64,000 bases of DNA from Paraburkholderia eburnea. Its GTDB lineage: Bacteria; Pseudomonadota; Gammaproteobacteria; Burkholderiales; Burkholderiaceae. The position numbers and the translations under genes are program-made. The stretch lies in contig NZ_PQGA01000003.1 in assembly GCF_002917095.1 (NCBI RefSeq), forward strand, positions 434,001-498,000, given 5' to 3'. The first letter of the stretch is position 1, and each line of letters starts with the position of its first letter. Under the pieces are notes generated by a model. That model saw only the letters and a program-made list of their open reading frames with translations, was not told where the DNA came from and searched no databases. Shown piece by piece: positions 8,238-20,350 of the stretch.

Positions 8238-8246
8238 TTGACAACC
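8229..8246. promoter_or_regulatory. Perfect 18-bp palindromic operator
   Basis: GGTTGTCAATTGACAACC is a perfect inverted repeat overlapping the -35 hexamer of the promoter of the two-gene module. The position is ideal for autorepression by the HTH protein at 7410-7934. Confidence 0.7.
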
Positions 8247-8445
8247 ATCAAACGGTAAGCGGAAGATTCGCGCTGCCCGAACAGGCATCGCATGGCGAAA
8301 CACTGACGATTCTGCCGATGGGATCGTGCTTCAAACAGCTGGCCGGATGGCGTAGGCATCCCCGATCGTGGCCGTGGAAAAACAAACGCCCCGCAAGTGC
8401 GGGGCGTTCGAAAACCAGATGAGGACGGCTGGCGTGGCAGGCGGT

Positions 8446-9630
8446 TCAGGTACCCGGGCCGCCCGCGTCCGCGCTCGTGATGCGCGGCTGCTGGTCCGCG
8501 CCGCCGTTGTCGAGCCATGTGCGCACGCGGGTCGCGTCGGCGAAACGCGAGTATTTGCCGCTCGAATCGAGCAGAACCATGATGACCGGACGGCCATGGA
8601 TCGTCGACTGCATGACGAGGCATTCGCCTGCTTCGTTGATGAAGCCGGTCTTCTGCAGGCCGATGTCCCACGACGAATTGCGCACCAGCGCGTTCGTGCT
8701 GTTGTAGGCCAGCGTGCGCTTGCCCGTGTACACGTCGTAGCTGTGATCGGTCGAGAACTGGCGGATCATCGGGTACTGGTAGGCCGCGTTCACCATCTTC
8801 ACGAGATCACGCGCGGTCGACACGTTGTGGCTCGTCAGACCCGTCGAATTCTCGAAGTGCGTATCGGTCATGCCCAGTTGCTTCGCCTTCGCGTTCATCG
8901 CGGCGATGAAGGCCGGACGGCCGCCCGGGTAGTAGCGCGAGAGCGCCGCGGCAGCACGGTTTTCCGACGCCATCAGCGCGATGTGCAGCATGTCTTCGCG
9001 CGAGAGCACCGAGCCGACCGACAGGCGCGAGCCGGTGTTCTTCTCGTAGTCGCGGTCTTCGTCGGTGACTTCGATCTGCTCGGTGAGCGGCGCTTTCGAG
9101 TCGAGCACGACCATCGCGGTCATGAGCTTCGAGATCGAGGCGATCGGCACCACGGCGTGCGAATTCTTGTCGAAGAGCGGTTCGAGCGAGTTCTGGTCGA
9201 CCACATAGGCCACACCCGAGCGCAGCATCAGCGAGTCGGGCGTCTCGTGCAGGCCGAACGCCTGACCGACGGTCGGCTGACGCGGCTCGAACGCCACGCG
9301 GCGCACTGCCGTATGGTGCCGGCCATTCATCGTGTAGCTGACGCGGCGCTTTTTCGCCACCGGACGCGCATCGTCGTCTTTCGCGGCGACGGTACGGGTT
9401 GCGCCCGCCTTCTTCGCGACCTTCGCGGGTGCGGCGTCGGCCTTCACAACCTTCTTGGTGGCCTTCTTGGCCTTCGCCGTTTTGGCGGCGGCAGTGTTCT
9501 GCGACGCAGCAAAAGCGCCCTCGGGCGCTAGCAGCGTCGCGCTGATGGCCACGGACACAGCCACCGACAGCGCGGTGCTGACAACCGATGAGGGCACCAG
9601 CTTGAACGACAGGAGCTTGTCGGATTTCAT
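8446..9630 (-). CDS. pbpG: D-alanyl-D-alanine endopeptidase / PBP7-type serine hydrolase
   Basis: 394 residues from ATG 9630 (MKSDKLLSF), chosen because it gives a normal signal peptide ending near APEGAFA; the longer frame to 9681 does not. After a Lys/Ala-rich linker comes a peptidase S11 domain with SISK (SxxK), SEN (SxN) and KTG. Such low-molecular-weight PBPs cut peptidoglycan cross-links in the periplasm. The Lys/Ala-rich region between signal peptide and domain (about residues 40-95) is longer than in E. coli PbpG. It is monocistronic. Confidence 0.9.
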   Translation of the reverse strand: MKSDKLLSFKLVPSSVVSTALSVAVSVAISATLLAPEGAFAASQNTAAAKTAKAKKATKKVVKADAAPAKVAKKAGATRTVAAKDDDARPVAKKRRVSYTMNGRHHTAVRRVAFEPRQPTVGQAFGLHETPDSLMLRSGVAYVVDQNSLEPLFDKNSHAVVPIASISKLMTAMVVLDSKAPLTEQIEVTDEDRDYEKNTGSRLSVGSVLSREDMLHIALMASENRAAAALSRYYPGGRPAFIAAMNAKAKQLGMTDTHFENSTGLTSHNVSTARDLVKMVNAAYQYPMIRQFSTDHSYDVYTGKRTLAYNSTNALVRNSSWDIGLQKTGFINEAGECLVMQSTIHGRPVIMVLLDSSGKYSRFADATRVRTWLDNGGADQQPRITSADAGGPGT

Positions 9631-10236
9631 TGGTGTTCTGGATGAAGCGGCGGGATCGTTCGCCAAGTGTAGTAAAACCACGAAAAATTCGCAAATTGAA
9701 GCACTTATGGCTACTCGTTAAACCGAAGTCTGGTTCTTGATTGAGCAGATCAATGTACTTCACGCATTCGATGGAGTCAGACAATCGACCAGACGGCCCA
9801 CCCTGCCGCACCTCGTGGCGACAACGTTTGCTGTCGCCCACGCATTAACGGCGCGCATCCTGAAAAACTTGATGTGGGATAAATACCGAGGACGTTGCTC
9901 TGACATCCGTGCCGCTGAACCACGCGACGCGCAGTTCGACTGCAATAAAGCTTTAACGTTCCATACAGGAATCCGGTGGACGCGCCTTGGTGCATTCCCT
10001 GACAGACCTGACGGAGCCTGACGGCAGACGTCAAAAAACACCACATCACGCCGTCAGACTCAATCTTGCCAGAACCAGCGCGCATATGCGCATCCTTGTC
10101 AGGCACGGCATCGAGCAAATTCGCCCGGAGACACCATGCCGCAGCTCAGCGGAAATACCGTTCGCACCCTCATGCCACCGGCATAAGTATCTGTTTAATA
10201 ATACTTTAACGAGTTTGTGCGGCGCATCAAAAGTTC
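9631..10236. other. Gene-free stretch between pbpG and the phasin promoter
   Basis: About 600 bp without a convincing gene; the open frames here are short, lack ribosome-binding sites and show no family similarity. It contains the pbpG upstream region and, at its right end, leads into the phasin promoter. A loose inverted repeat CTGACGGC/GCCGTCAG occurs at 10018-10057. No other structure was seen. Confidence 0.6.
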
Positions 10237-10264
10237 TTGACATTCGACTGGGCTGACCTAGAAT
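10237..10264 (+). promoter_or_regulatory. phasin promoter (sigma-70 type)
   Basis: A consensus TTGACA at 10237-10242 and TAGAAT at 10259-10264 with 16-bp spacing lie about 110 bp upstream of the phasin ATG. A CTGC-containing inverted repeat (CTGCGACG 10276-10283 with CGTCGGGCAG 10291-10300) falls just after the predicted start site and could be the operator of a PhaR-type repressor; that part is speculative. Confidence 0.7.
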
Positions 10265-10371
10265 CAGGTTCAATGCTGCGACGCACAAAGCGTCGGGCAG
10301 ATCACCACCGTCTTGCCATCTACTCCAGGCGACCCACCCTACGAGGCCGCCAACCATCCAGGAGCGTAACC

Positions 10372-10944
10372 ATGAGTCTGCTGACCCCTGAGCAATTCGT
10401 CGCCGCACACAAGGCCAACCTCGAAACCCTGTTCGGTCTGACCGGCAAGGCATTCGAAGGCGTGGAAAAGCTCGTCGAATTGAACCTTCAGGCCGTTCGC
10501 TCGAATCTGGCGGAATCGCAGGAACAGGCGCAGCGCGCGCTGTCGGCGAAGGATGCACAGGAATTCTTCGCGCTGCAGTCGAGCTATGCCCAGCCGCTCG
10601 CCGAAAAGGTCCTCTCGTACGGCCGCCACGTCTATGAAATCGCCTCGGCTACGCAAGCTGAGTTCGCGAAGGTCGCCGAAGCCCACTACGAAGAACAGAA
10701 CCGCAAGGTCCAGTCGCTCGTCGACAACGTCGCGAAGAACGCACCGGCCGGTTCGGAAACCGCTGTCGCCGTGATCAAGTCGGCAATCAACGCCGCCAAC
10801 ACGACGTACGAAACGGTTCACAAGGCCACGAAGCAAGCCGTCGAAATCGCTGAAAGCAACTTCAACGCCGCCACCGCGGCCGCCAGCAAGGCTGCTGCGC
10901 AAGCTTCGCGCTCGGCTGCCGCCGCTGCCAAGAAGCCGGCCTGA
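10372..10944 (+). CDS. phaP: Phasin family protein
   Basis: 190 residues from the ATG preceded by AGGAG ([20 protein letters not shown]). The phasin_2 domain spans most of the protein; it is largely helical, with a C-terminal Ala/Lys tail (AAAKKPA). Phasins coat polyhydroxyalkanoate granules and control their size and number. No pha synthesis gene is adjacent, which is normal for this phasin in Burkholderia relatives. It has its own strong promoter and a terminator shared with lpdA. Confidence 0.93.
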   Translation: MSLLTPEQFVAAHKANLETLFGLTGKAFEGVEKLVELNLQAVRSNLAESQEQAQRALSAKDAQEFFALQSSYAQPLAEKVLSYGRHVYEIASATQAEFAKVAEAHYEEQNRKVQSLVDNVAKNAPAGSETAVAVIKSAINAANTTYETVHKATKQAVEIAESNFNAATAAASKAAAQASRSAAAAAKKPA

Positions 10945-11155
10945 GCGCTTAAGCTCACCGTGCATTGACCGGGTGCGCCGCGAGCGGCCAGCGGTTTCCC
11001 ACCTGAACCTCGCACGCGCCTGGCGCTGGATCTGACGCTCCGACATGCCGCCCGGCATGTCGCTTGCCCGGTCCCCGGCGGCCGGGAATTTTTTTCACGC
11101 TCCGGCGCCTCTCGCACTCCCCCGGCTCGCGCGGCATTGTCGCGCTGACCAAAAG

Positions 11156-11192
11156 AAAACGGCGCGCTCCTCGCGGAGTGCGCCGTTTTTTT
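11156..11192. terminator. Bidirectional terminator between phasin and lpdA
   Basis: A GC-rich stem (AAAACGGCGC paired with GCGCCGTTTT, extended inward) is flanked by T7 on the plus strand and TTTTCTTTT on the minus strand. It serves the convergent phasin and pdh transcripts. Confidence 0.8.
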
Positions 11193-11240
11193 ACGTTGTT
11201 GCTGCGCTCACGCGCGCCGCTGGAGCGGCGCGGCGCGAAT

Positions 11241-13007
11241 TTACTTCTTCTTTTGCGGCGGCAGATCGGTACAGACGCCTTCGTACAGTTCCGCAGCCAT
11301 GCCGACCGATTCGCCCAGCGTCGGGTGCGGGTGAATCGTCTTGCCGATGTCGGTCGCATCCGCGCCCATTTCCACGGCGAGGCAGACTTCGCTGATGAGG
11401 TCGCCCGCGTTCAGGCCGACGATACCGCCGCCGATCACGCGATGCGTCTCTTCGTCGAAGATCAGCTTGGTGAAGCCCTCGTCGCGGCCATTGGCGATCG
11501 CGCGGCCCGAAGCGGCCCACGGGAACACCGCCTTGCCGTACTTGATGCCTTCGGCCTTGCACTGCTCTTCGGTCTTGCCGGCCCACGCCACTTCCGGATC
11601 GGTGTAAGCCACCGACGGAATCTGCAGCGCGTCGAAGTACGCCTTCTCGCCGTGCGCCGCTTCCGCCGCCACGTGGCCTTCATGCACGGCCTTGTGCGCG
11701 AGCATCGGCTGGCCGACCACGTCGCCGATCGCGAAGATGTGCGGCACGTTGGTGCGCTGCTGCTTGTCGACTTCGATAAAGCCGCGATCCGTCACCGCCA
11801 CGCCTGCCTTGTCCGCGCCGATCTTCTTGCCGTTGGGCGAGCGGCCCACGGCAACCAGCACAAGGTCGTAGCGCTGCGCTTCGGCCGGGGCCTTTTCGCC
11901 TTCGAACGTGACGTAGATGCCGTCGTCCTTCGCCTCGGCCTTCGTGGTCTTCGTCTTGAGCATGACGTTCGCGAAGCGCTTCGCGTTGTACTTCTCCCAG
12001 ACCTTCACGAGATCGCGGTCCGCGCCCGCCATCAGACCGTCGAGCATTTCCACGACGTCGATCTGCGCGCCGAGCGTCGAGTAGACGGTCGCCATTTCCA
12101 GACCGATGATGCCGCCGCCGATCACCAGCATCTTCTGCGGGATCTGGCGCAGTTCGAGCGCGCCGGTCGAATCGACCACGCGCGGATCTTCCGGCATGAA
12201 CGGCAGCTTCACGGCCTGCGAACCGGCCGCGATGATCGCCTGCTTGAACTTGACGATCTTCTTGCCGCCCTCACCCGCCACTTCCATGTGGTACGGATCG
12301 AGGAACGTGCCGAGGCCCGTCACGACTTCGACCTTGCGCGCCTTCGCCATGCCGGCGAGACCGCCGGTGAGCTTCTTGACGACGCCCGACTTGAAGTCGC
12401 GCAGGCGGTCCAGATCGATCTGCGGCTTGCCGAACGAGATGCCGTGCGATTCGAGCGCGGCGGCTTCGTCGATCACGAGCGCCGTGTGCAGCAGCGCCTT
12501 CGACGGAATGCAGCCGACATTCAGACACACGCCGCCAAGCGTCGAATAACGCTCGACCAGCACGGTCTTCATGCCGAGGTCGGCGGAGCGGAACGCCGCC
12601 GAGTAGCCGCCGGGGCCAGCGCCGAGCACGAGCATGTCGCATTCGACATCGGCGCTGCCGCTGAAGCTGCCGGCTTGCGGTGCGGGCGTCGCGGCCTTCG
12701 GTGCTTCGGCAGCCTTGGGCGCTTCGGCCTTCGGTGCCTCGGCTTTCGGCGCGGGCGCAGCCGCATCGGCCGACACTTCGACGAGCGCGACCACGGTGCC
12801 TTGCGACGCCTTGTCGCCGGCCTTGATCTTCACTTCCTTGACCGTGCCCGCGACATCGCTGGGCACTTCCATCGTGGCCTTGTCCGACTCGAGCGAGAGC
12901 AGCGTCTGCTCCTTCTCGATCAAGTCGCCCGGCTTGATGTTGACTTCGATGACGTCGATGTCCTTGAAGTCGCCGATATCCGGCACTTTCACTTCGACGA
13001 GACTCAT
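11241..13007 (-). CDS. lpdA: Dihydrolipoamide dehydrogenase (PDH E3) with N-terminal lipoyl domain
   Basis: 588 residues. Residues 1-75 are a lipoyl domain with the lipoyl-lysine motif ESDKATMEVP, then a Pro/Ala/Glu-rich linker to about 115, then a full E3 flavoprotein with the redox disulfide GGVCLNVGCIPSK and a C-terminal dimerisation domain containing the HPHPTLGE catalytic histidine. It reoxidises dihydrolipoyl groups of E2, making NADH. Fusion of a lipoyl domain to E3 is known in several betaproteobacteria and Neisseria. It is the last gene of aceE-aceF-lpdA. Confidence 0.95.
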   Translation of the reverse strand: MSLVEVKVPDIGDFKDIDVIEVNIKPGDLIEKEQTLLSLESDKATMEVPSDVAGTVKEVKIKAGDKASQGTVVALVEVSADAAAPAPKAEAPKAEAPKAAEAPKAATPAPQAGSFSGSADVECDMLVLGAGPGGYSAAFRSADLGMKTVLVERYSTLGGVCLNVGCIPSKALLHTALVIDEAAALESHGISFGKPQIDLDRLRDFKSGVVKKLTGGLAGMAKARKVEVVTGLGTFLDPYHMEVAGEGGKKIVKFKQAIIAAGSQAVKLPFMPEDPRVVDSTGALELRQIPQKMLVIGGGIIGLEMATVYSTLGAQIDVVEMLDGLMAGADRDLVKVWEKYNAKRFANVMLKTKTTKAEAKDDGIYVTFEGEKAPAEAQRYDLVLVAVGRSPNGKKIGADKAGVAVTDRGFIEVDKQQRTNVPHIFAIGDVVGQPMLAHKAVHEGHVAAEAAHGEKAYFDALQIPSVAYTDPEVAWAGKTEEQCKAEGIKYGKAVFPWAASGRAIANGRDEGFTKLIFDEETHRVIGGGIVGLNAGDLISEVCLAVEMGADATDIGKTIHPHPTLGESVGMAAELYEGVCTDLPPQKKK

Positions 13008-13094
13008 GGTGTCCCCTTCAGGAACGACCGGCCGCGCCCGCCGCGACGCGCACCCCGAGGTGCGGCGCGAAGGCGCTGGCCGGTCGAAGCGGTT

Positions 13095-14762
13095 TTACAG
13101 GATCACGCGGCGGAAATCGCCGAGGATCTGGCCGAGGTACGCGTTAAAGCGCGCGGCAGCGGCGCCGTCGATCACGCGGTGGTCGTACGAGAGCGAAAGC
13201 GGCAGCGTGAGGCGCGGCACGAACTGCTTGCCGTCCCACACCGGCTTCATCGCGCTCTTCGACAGGCCGAGAATCGCCACTTCCGGCGCGTTGATGATCG
13301 GCGTGAAGTGCGTGCCGCCGATGCCGCCGAGCGACGAGATCGAGAAGCAGCCGCCTTGCATCTGGTCCGGCTTGAGCTTGCCGTCGCGCGCGAGCTTCGA
13401 CAGGTCCGCCATTTCCTTCGCGATATCGACGAGACCCTTCTTGTCGGCGTCGCGGATCACCGGCACGACCAGGCCGTTCGGCGTGTCGGCGGCAAAACCG
13501 ATGTGGTAGTACTGCTTGAAGACGAGGTTGTCGCCGTCCAGGCTCGCGTTGAACGCCGGGAACTTCTTGAGCGCGGCGACGCAGGCCTTGATGACGAACG
13601 CGAGCATCGTGAACTTGACACCTGCCTTCTCGTTTTCCTTGTTCAGCTGCACGCGCAGCGCTTCGAGGTCGGTGATGTCCGCTTCGTCGTTGTTCGTGAC
13701 GTGCGGGATCATGACCCAGTTGCGATGCAGGTTCGCGCCCGAGATCTTCTTGATGCGCGACAGCGGTTGCGTGTCGATCGGGCCGAACTTCGTGAAGTCG
13801 ACCTTCGGCCACGGCAGCAGGTTCAGACCTGCGCCGCCAGCAGCGGCCGGTGCGGCAGCGGCAGCCGGAGCGGCCAGCGCGCCCGTCATCACGCCCTTCA
13901 CGAACGCGGTGATGTCGTCCTGGGTGATACGGCCCTTCGGCCCCGTGCCCGTGACGCGGCCCACGTCGACGCCCAGATCGCGCGCGAACTTGCGCACGGA
14001 CGGCGAAGCGTGGCTCGGGCGGCGCGAACCGCCTTCGCCTGCCGGAATGATCGGCGCTTGCGCGAGTGCCGACGGTGCAGCGGGCGCGGCCTTGGCGGGA
14101 GCCGCCTGCGGTGCGTCCGAGGGCTGCTCGACCGGTGCCTTGGCGGCCGGTGCGGCTGCAGCGGCGCCTTCCGCTTCGACGACGATGATTTCCGTGCCTT
14201 CCGACACTTCGTCGCCGACCTTGACCTTGATTTCCTTCACGATGCCAGCCACCGGGCTCGGCACATCCATCGTGGCCTTGTCCGATTCCAGCGTGACGAG
14301 CGACTGCTCCTTCTCGACACGGTCGCCCACCTTCACGCCGATCTCGATGACCGGCACGCCCTTGTAGTCGCCGATATCGGGAACCTTGACGCTTTGCACG
14401 CCGCCGCTCGCGGCAGGCGCGGCAGCAGCCGGCGCGGGCGCCGCGGCTTGCGCGGGCGCAGCGGCAGGAGCGGCCTTCTCTTCCTTCGCAGCCGGTGCGG
14501 CAGCGGCAGGCGCGGCTGCGCCGGCGGCTTCCAGCACGAGGACCAACACGCCTTCCGACACGTTGTCGCCGACCTTGACCTTCACTTCCTTGACCGTGCC
14601 CGACGCGGGGCTCGGCACATCCATCGTCGCCTTGTCGGATTCCAGCGTGATGAGCGATTGCTCTTTCTCGACGGAATCACCCGCCTTCACCAGCACCTCG
14701 ATCACAGGGATGTCCTTGTAATCGCCGATGTCCGGCACCTTGACTTCGATCGCTTGACTCAT
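13095..14762 (-). CDS. aceF: Dihydrolipoamide acetyltransferase (PDH E2)
   Basis: 555 residues. Two tandem lipoyl domains (about 1-76 and 120-195), each with ESDKATMDVPSP, are joined by long Ala/Pro linkers. A peripheral-subunit-binding domain follows (ASPSVRKFARDLGVD), then the catalytic domain ending in the SYDHRVIDGAAAARF active-site motif. It transfers acetyl from E1 to CoA and forms the core of the pyruvate dehydrogenase complex. It lies 77 bp after aceE and 87 bp before lpdA on the same strand. Confidence 0.96.
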   Translation of the reverse strand: MSQAIEVKVPDIGDYKDIPVIEVLVKAGDSVEKEQSLITLESDKATMDVPSPASGTVKEVKVKVGDNVSEGVLVLVLEAAGAAAPAAAAPAAKEEKAAPAAAPAQAAAPAPAAAAPAASGGVQSVKVPDIGDYKGVPVIEIGVKVGDRVEKEQSLVTLESDKATMDVPSPVAGIVKEIKVKVGDEVSEGTEIIVVEAEGAAAAAPAAKAPVEQPSDAPQAAPAKAAPAAPSALAQAPIIPAGEGGSRRPSHASPSVRKFARDLGVDVGRVTGTGPKGRITQDDITAFVKGVMTGALAAPAAAAAPAAAGGAGLNLLPWPKVDFTKFGPIDTQPLSRIKKISGANLHRNWVMIPHVTNNDEADITDLEALRVQLNKENEKAGVKFTMLAFVIKACVAALKKFPAFNASLDGDNLVFKQYYHIGFAADTPNGLVVPVIRDADKKGLVDIAKEMADLSKLARDGKLKPDQMQGGCFSISSLGGIGGTHFTPIINAPEVAILGLSKSAMKPVWDGKQFVPRLTLPLSLSYDHRVIDGAAAARFNAYLGQILGDFRRVIL

Positions 14763-14839
14763 TGTTAGTGTCTCCGGGGCCGCATAAGAACGCCTCCCCG
14801 CTTCGGGGAGGCGCGCTTGCGATGCACAGGGGTGATGCG

Positions 14840-17536
<2,697 letters not shown>

Positions 17537-17633
17537 GCTTGTCTCCTGGATGTAGGGGAACGCTGTTGATCGGACCATGCGGGCGGCAATGCATGAACAC
17601 GTGACCGCGCCGACCGCAGCAGCTTTGCGGGCG

Positions 17634-17663
17634 ATTGTAATTAGGCCGTCCGCGTTCGTGCAA
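17634..17663 (-). promoter_or_regulatory. Probable aceE promoter
   Basis: On the minus strand TTGCAC (17663-17658) and TACAAT (17639-17634) have an 18-bp spacer, about 100 nt upstream of aceE. The 297-bp divergent spacer also contains TATAAT on the plus strand at 17693-17698. Confidence 0.5.
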
Positions 17664-17820
17664 GGAAATTTTCGAATTGCGGGATGGGATTTTATAATGC
17701 GAAAAATTGTTGCAGCGCACGCTGAATCGTTCGCGCCCCTGTGTCGATATCGGCCAGTTTGAACCTGTTTATCGGCGATTTATCGCTTTTTTCGCGGCAT
17801 TTCCGTGTCTTACGCTGAGC

Positions 17821-17826
17821 TACAAT
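17821..17826 (+). promoter_or_regulatory. -10-like box seven bases before the kinase start
   Basis: TACAAT ends 7 nt before the ATG of the sensor kinase, which has no Shine-Dalgarno. If used, the mRNA would be leaderless. The -35 region is poor, and the TATAAT at 17693-17698 is an alternative promoter. Confidence 0.35.
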
Positions 17827-17833
17827 CCTTGCC

Positions 17834-20350
17834 ATGTTGACCGAACGGCTTTTCGCACGCTCGGCGCGGCCGCCCGGTTCGCCCGGCGACACGTCGCCGT
17901 CCCGCTGGCACCACGGACCGTGGTGGTCCAATTCCTATTTGCTGACGCCGCTCCTGTCGATCCTGGTGTTCCTGATCGTCATGAGCCTGATCTTGTGGAG
18001 CCTCAACCGCCGCGAGCAGCAGCAGCAGGAAGACACGCTCTACCGCAACGTGGCCTGGGCCCAGCAGCAGATCCGCCTCTCCATGACGGGCGCGCAGGAG
18101 CAATTGCAGGCGCTCTCGCGCGATCTCGCGACCGGCCACTCCGACCCGCAGTATTTCCAGACGTCCACCACGGACATCATGCAGGGTCATCCGGAAATCC
18201 TTTACCTGAACTGGTACACGAGCCAGCAGGAGCCGCGCTGGCCCAATACGGCCATGCCGGTGTTCGGCCAGCGCCTGGCCAAGCCCAACGATTCGCAGAT
18301 GGACGAGGCCGTGAAGGCGGCGTTCGCCGAAGCCCGTTCGTCGCGCCGCCAGGTCTATTCGCCGCTCATTTACGACGACCTCGGCAACGGCTACATCACG
18401 CTCCAGACGCCGGTATACCGCGATCGGGAATTTCTTGGCACGATCGCGGCCGTGTTCTCGGTCGAAGGGATCCTGAAACACGACATTCCGCCCGAGCTGT
18501 CGGCCAAGTACAAGATTTCGATTCTCGACGCGAACAACCGCGAACTCGCCACCACCTCGACGCGCCCGCGCCTGCCGCGCGACGTCTACTACGACCTGCC
18601 GCTCGATCCGCCGGGCCAGGGGGTGTCGGTGCGCGTGTACTCGTATCCGCAGATGACCAACTTCACGAACAACACGCTCGTGTGGCTGGTCGCGGGGCTC
18701 TCCTGCTTCGTGCTGTGGAGCCTCTGGAGCCTGTGGAAGCACACGCGCCAGCGCTTCGAGGCGCAGCAGGCGCTGTACGCGGAAGCATTCTTCCGCCGGG
18801 CGATGGAAAATTCGGTTTTGATCGGTATGCGCGTGCTCGACATGCATGGCCGGATCACCCATGTCAATCCGGCGTTTTGTCGCATGACGGGCTGGGATGA
18901 GAGCGATCTGGTCGGCAAGAACGCGCCGTTCCCGTACTGGCCGCGCGACGCGTATCCGGAAATGCAGCGCCAGCTCGACATGACGCTGCGCGGCAAGGCG
19001 CCCTCCTCGGGCTTCGAGCTGCGTGTGCGCCGCAAGGACGGCTCGCAGTTCCATGCGCGCCTGTACGTTTCGCCGCTGATCGACAGTTCGGGCCGCCAGA
19101 CCGGCTGGATGTCGTCGATGACCGACATCACCGAACCCAAGCGCGCGCGCGAGGAACTCGCCGCCGCGCACGAACGCTTCACCACGGTGCTGGAAAGCCT
19201 CGATGCGGCCGTGTCGGTGCTGGCCGCCGACGAAGCCGAACTCCTGTTCGCGAACCGCTACTACCGGCATCTGTTCGGCATTCGCCCGGACGGCCACCTG
19301 GAACTGGCGGGCGGCGGCGGCTTCGATTCGGCCAGCGCCTCGTCGGATTCGATCGACATGGTGGACGCCTACGCGGGCCTGCCGGCCACGGCGCTCACCG
19401 ACAGCGCCGCCGACGCGCAGGAAATCTACGTCGAGGGCATCCAGAAGTGGTTCGAGGTGCGCCGCCAGTACATCCAGTGGGTGGACGGCCATCTCGCGCA
19501 GATGCAGATCGCGACCGACATCACCACGCGCAAGCAGGCGCAGGAACTGGCCCGCCAGCAGGACGAAAAGCTGCAGTTCACGAGCCGCCTGATGACGATG
19601 GGCGAAATGGCCTCGTCGCTCGCCCACGAGCTGAACCAGCCGCTGGCCGCCATCAACAACTACGCCTCGGGCACCGTCGCGCTGGTGAAGTCGGGACGCG
19701 GCGCGCCCGAGAACCTGTTGCCCGCGCTCGAAAAAACGGCGCAGCAGGCCGTGCGCGCCGGCATGATCATCAAGCGCATCCGCGAGTTCGTGAAGCGCTC
19801 GGAACCCAAGCGGCAGGCCGCGCGTGTCGCCGACATCGTCGCCGACGCCGTGGGTCTGGCCGAAATCGAAGCGCGCAAGCGCCGCATCCGCATCGTGACC
19901 GACATGCGCTCGCGCATGCCCGTGATCTACGTCGATCCGGTGCTCATCGAGCAGGTGCTCGTCAACCTCCTGAAAAACGCCGCCGAAGCAATGGCCGACG
20001 CGCGCCCGAATGCCATCGATCCGCTCATTCGCGTGATCGTGAAGCGCGAAGGCGGCAACGTCTGCATCAGCGTGGTGGACCAGGGCCCCGGCGTGGACGA
20101 AGCCACGGCCGAGCGCCTCTTCGAACCGTTCTACAGCACCAAGTCCGACGGCATGGGCATGGGGCTGAACATTTGCCGCTCGATCATCGAATCGCATCGC
20201 GGGCGCCTGTGGGTGGTCAACAATATTGAAGCTGATGGCCACATCAGCGGCGCCACGTTCCATTGCAGTCTGCCCATCGGCGAATCGGATCAGCCTTCGA
20301 GGGACGGCACCGATGAACCGACTCCACAAACCGTTACGGGAGAGCCATGA
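17834..20350 (+). CDS. PAS-domain sensor histidine kinase, FixL-like
   Basis: 838 residues. TM1 is about 32-52 and TM2 about 279-299, enclosing a ~225-residue periplasmic sensor. A cytoplasmic PAS domain (about 318-435), a second PAS-like segment, the phosphoacceptor in SSLAHELNQPLAAINNYASG (H about 597), and an ATPase domain (NLLKNAAEAM, GMGMGLNICR) follow. It overlaps the response-regulator gene by 4 bp. Burkholderia cepacia complex FixLJ is a likely homologue, but I see no histidine at the position of the rhizobial FixL haem ligand, so oxygen sensing is unproven. Start codon uncertain. Confidence 0.9.
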   Translation: MLTERLFARSARPPGSPGDTSPSRWHHGPWWSNSYLLTPLLSILVFLIVMSLILWSLNRREQQQQEDTLYRNVAWAQQQIRLSMTGAQEQLQALSRDLATGHSDPQYFQTSTTDIMQGHPEILYLNWYTSQQEPRWPNTAMPVFGQRLAKPNDSQMDEAVKAAFAEARSSRRQVYSPLIYDDLGNGYITLQTPVYRDREFLGTIAAVFSVEGILKHDIPPELSAKYKISILDANNRELATTSTRPRLPRDVYYDLPLDPPGQGVSVRVYSYPQMTNFTNNTLVWLVAGLSCFVLWSLWSLWKHTRQRFEAQQALYAEAFFRRAMENSVLIGMRVLDMHGRITHVNPAFCRMTGWDESDLVGKNAPFPYWPRDAYPEMQRQLDMTLRGKAPSSGFELRVRRKDGSQFHARLYVSPLIDSSGRQTGWMSSMTDITEPKRAREELAAAHERFTTVLESLDAAVSVLAADEAELLFANRYYRHLFGIRPDGHLELAGGGGFDSASASSDSIDMVDAYAGLPATALTDSAADAQEIYVEGIQKWFEVRRQYIQWVDGHLAQMQIATDITTRKQAQELARQQDEKLQFTSRLMTMGEMASSLAHELNQPLAAINNYASGTVALVKSGRGAPENLLPALEKTAQQAVRAGMIIKRIREFVKRSEPKRQAARVADIVADAVGLAEIEARKRRIRIVTDMRSRMPVIYVDPVLIEQVLVNLLKNAAEAMADARPNAIDPLIRVIVKREGGNVCISVVDQGPGVDEATAERLFEPFYSTKSDGMGMGLNICRSIIESHRGRLWVVNNIEADGHISGATFHCSLPIGESDQPSRDGTDEPTPQTVTGEP

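Noticed and set aside
9631..9681. Longer start for the penicillin-binding protein
   Set aside because: It would put 17 polar residues ahead of a normal signal peptide and has no ribosome-binding site.
12634..14721. Repeated DNA segments in aceF and lpdA as a mobile repeat
   Set aside because: They encode the homologous lipoyl domains and Ala/Pro linkers of E2 and E3, so the repetition is explained by protein domain duplication.
11064..14768. A 1234-codon open frame on the plus strand
   Set aside because: It is antisense to lpdA and aceF, has no start signal, and reads as Arg/His-rich sequence typical of GC-rich shadow frames.
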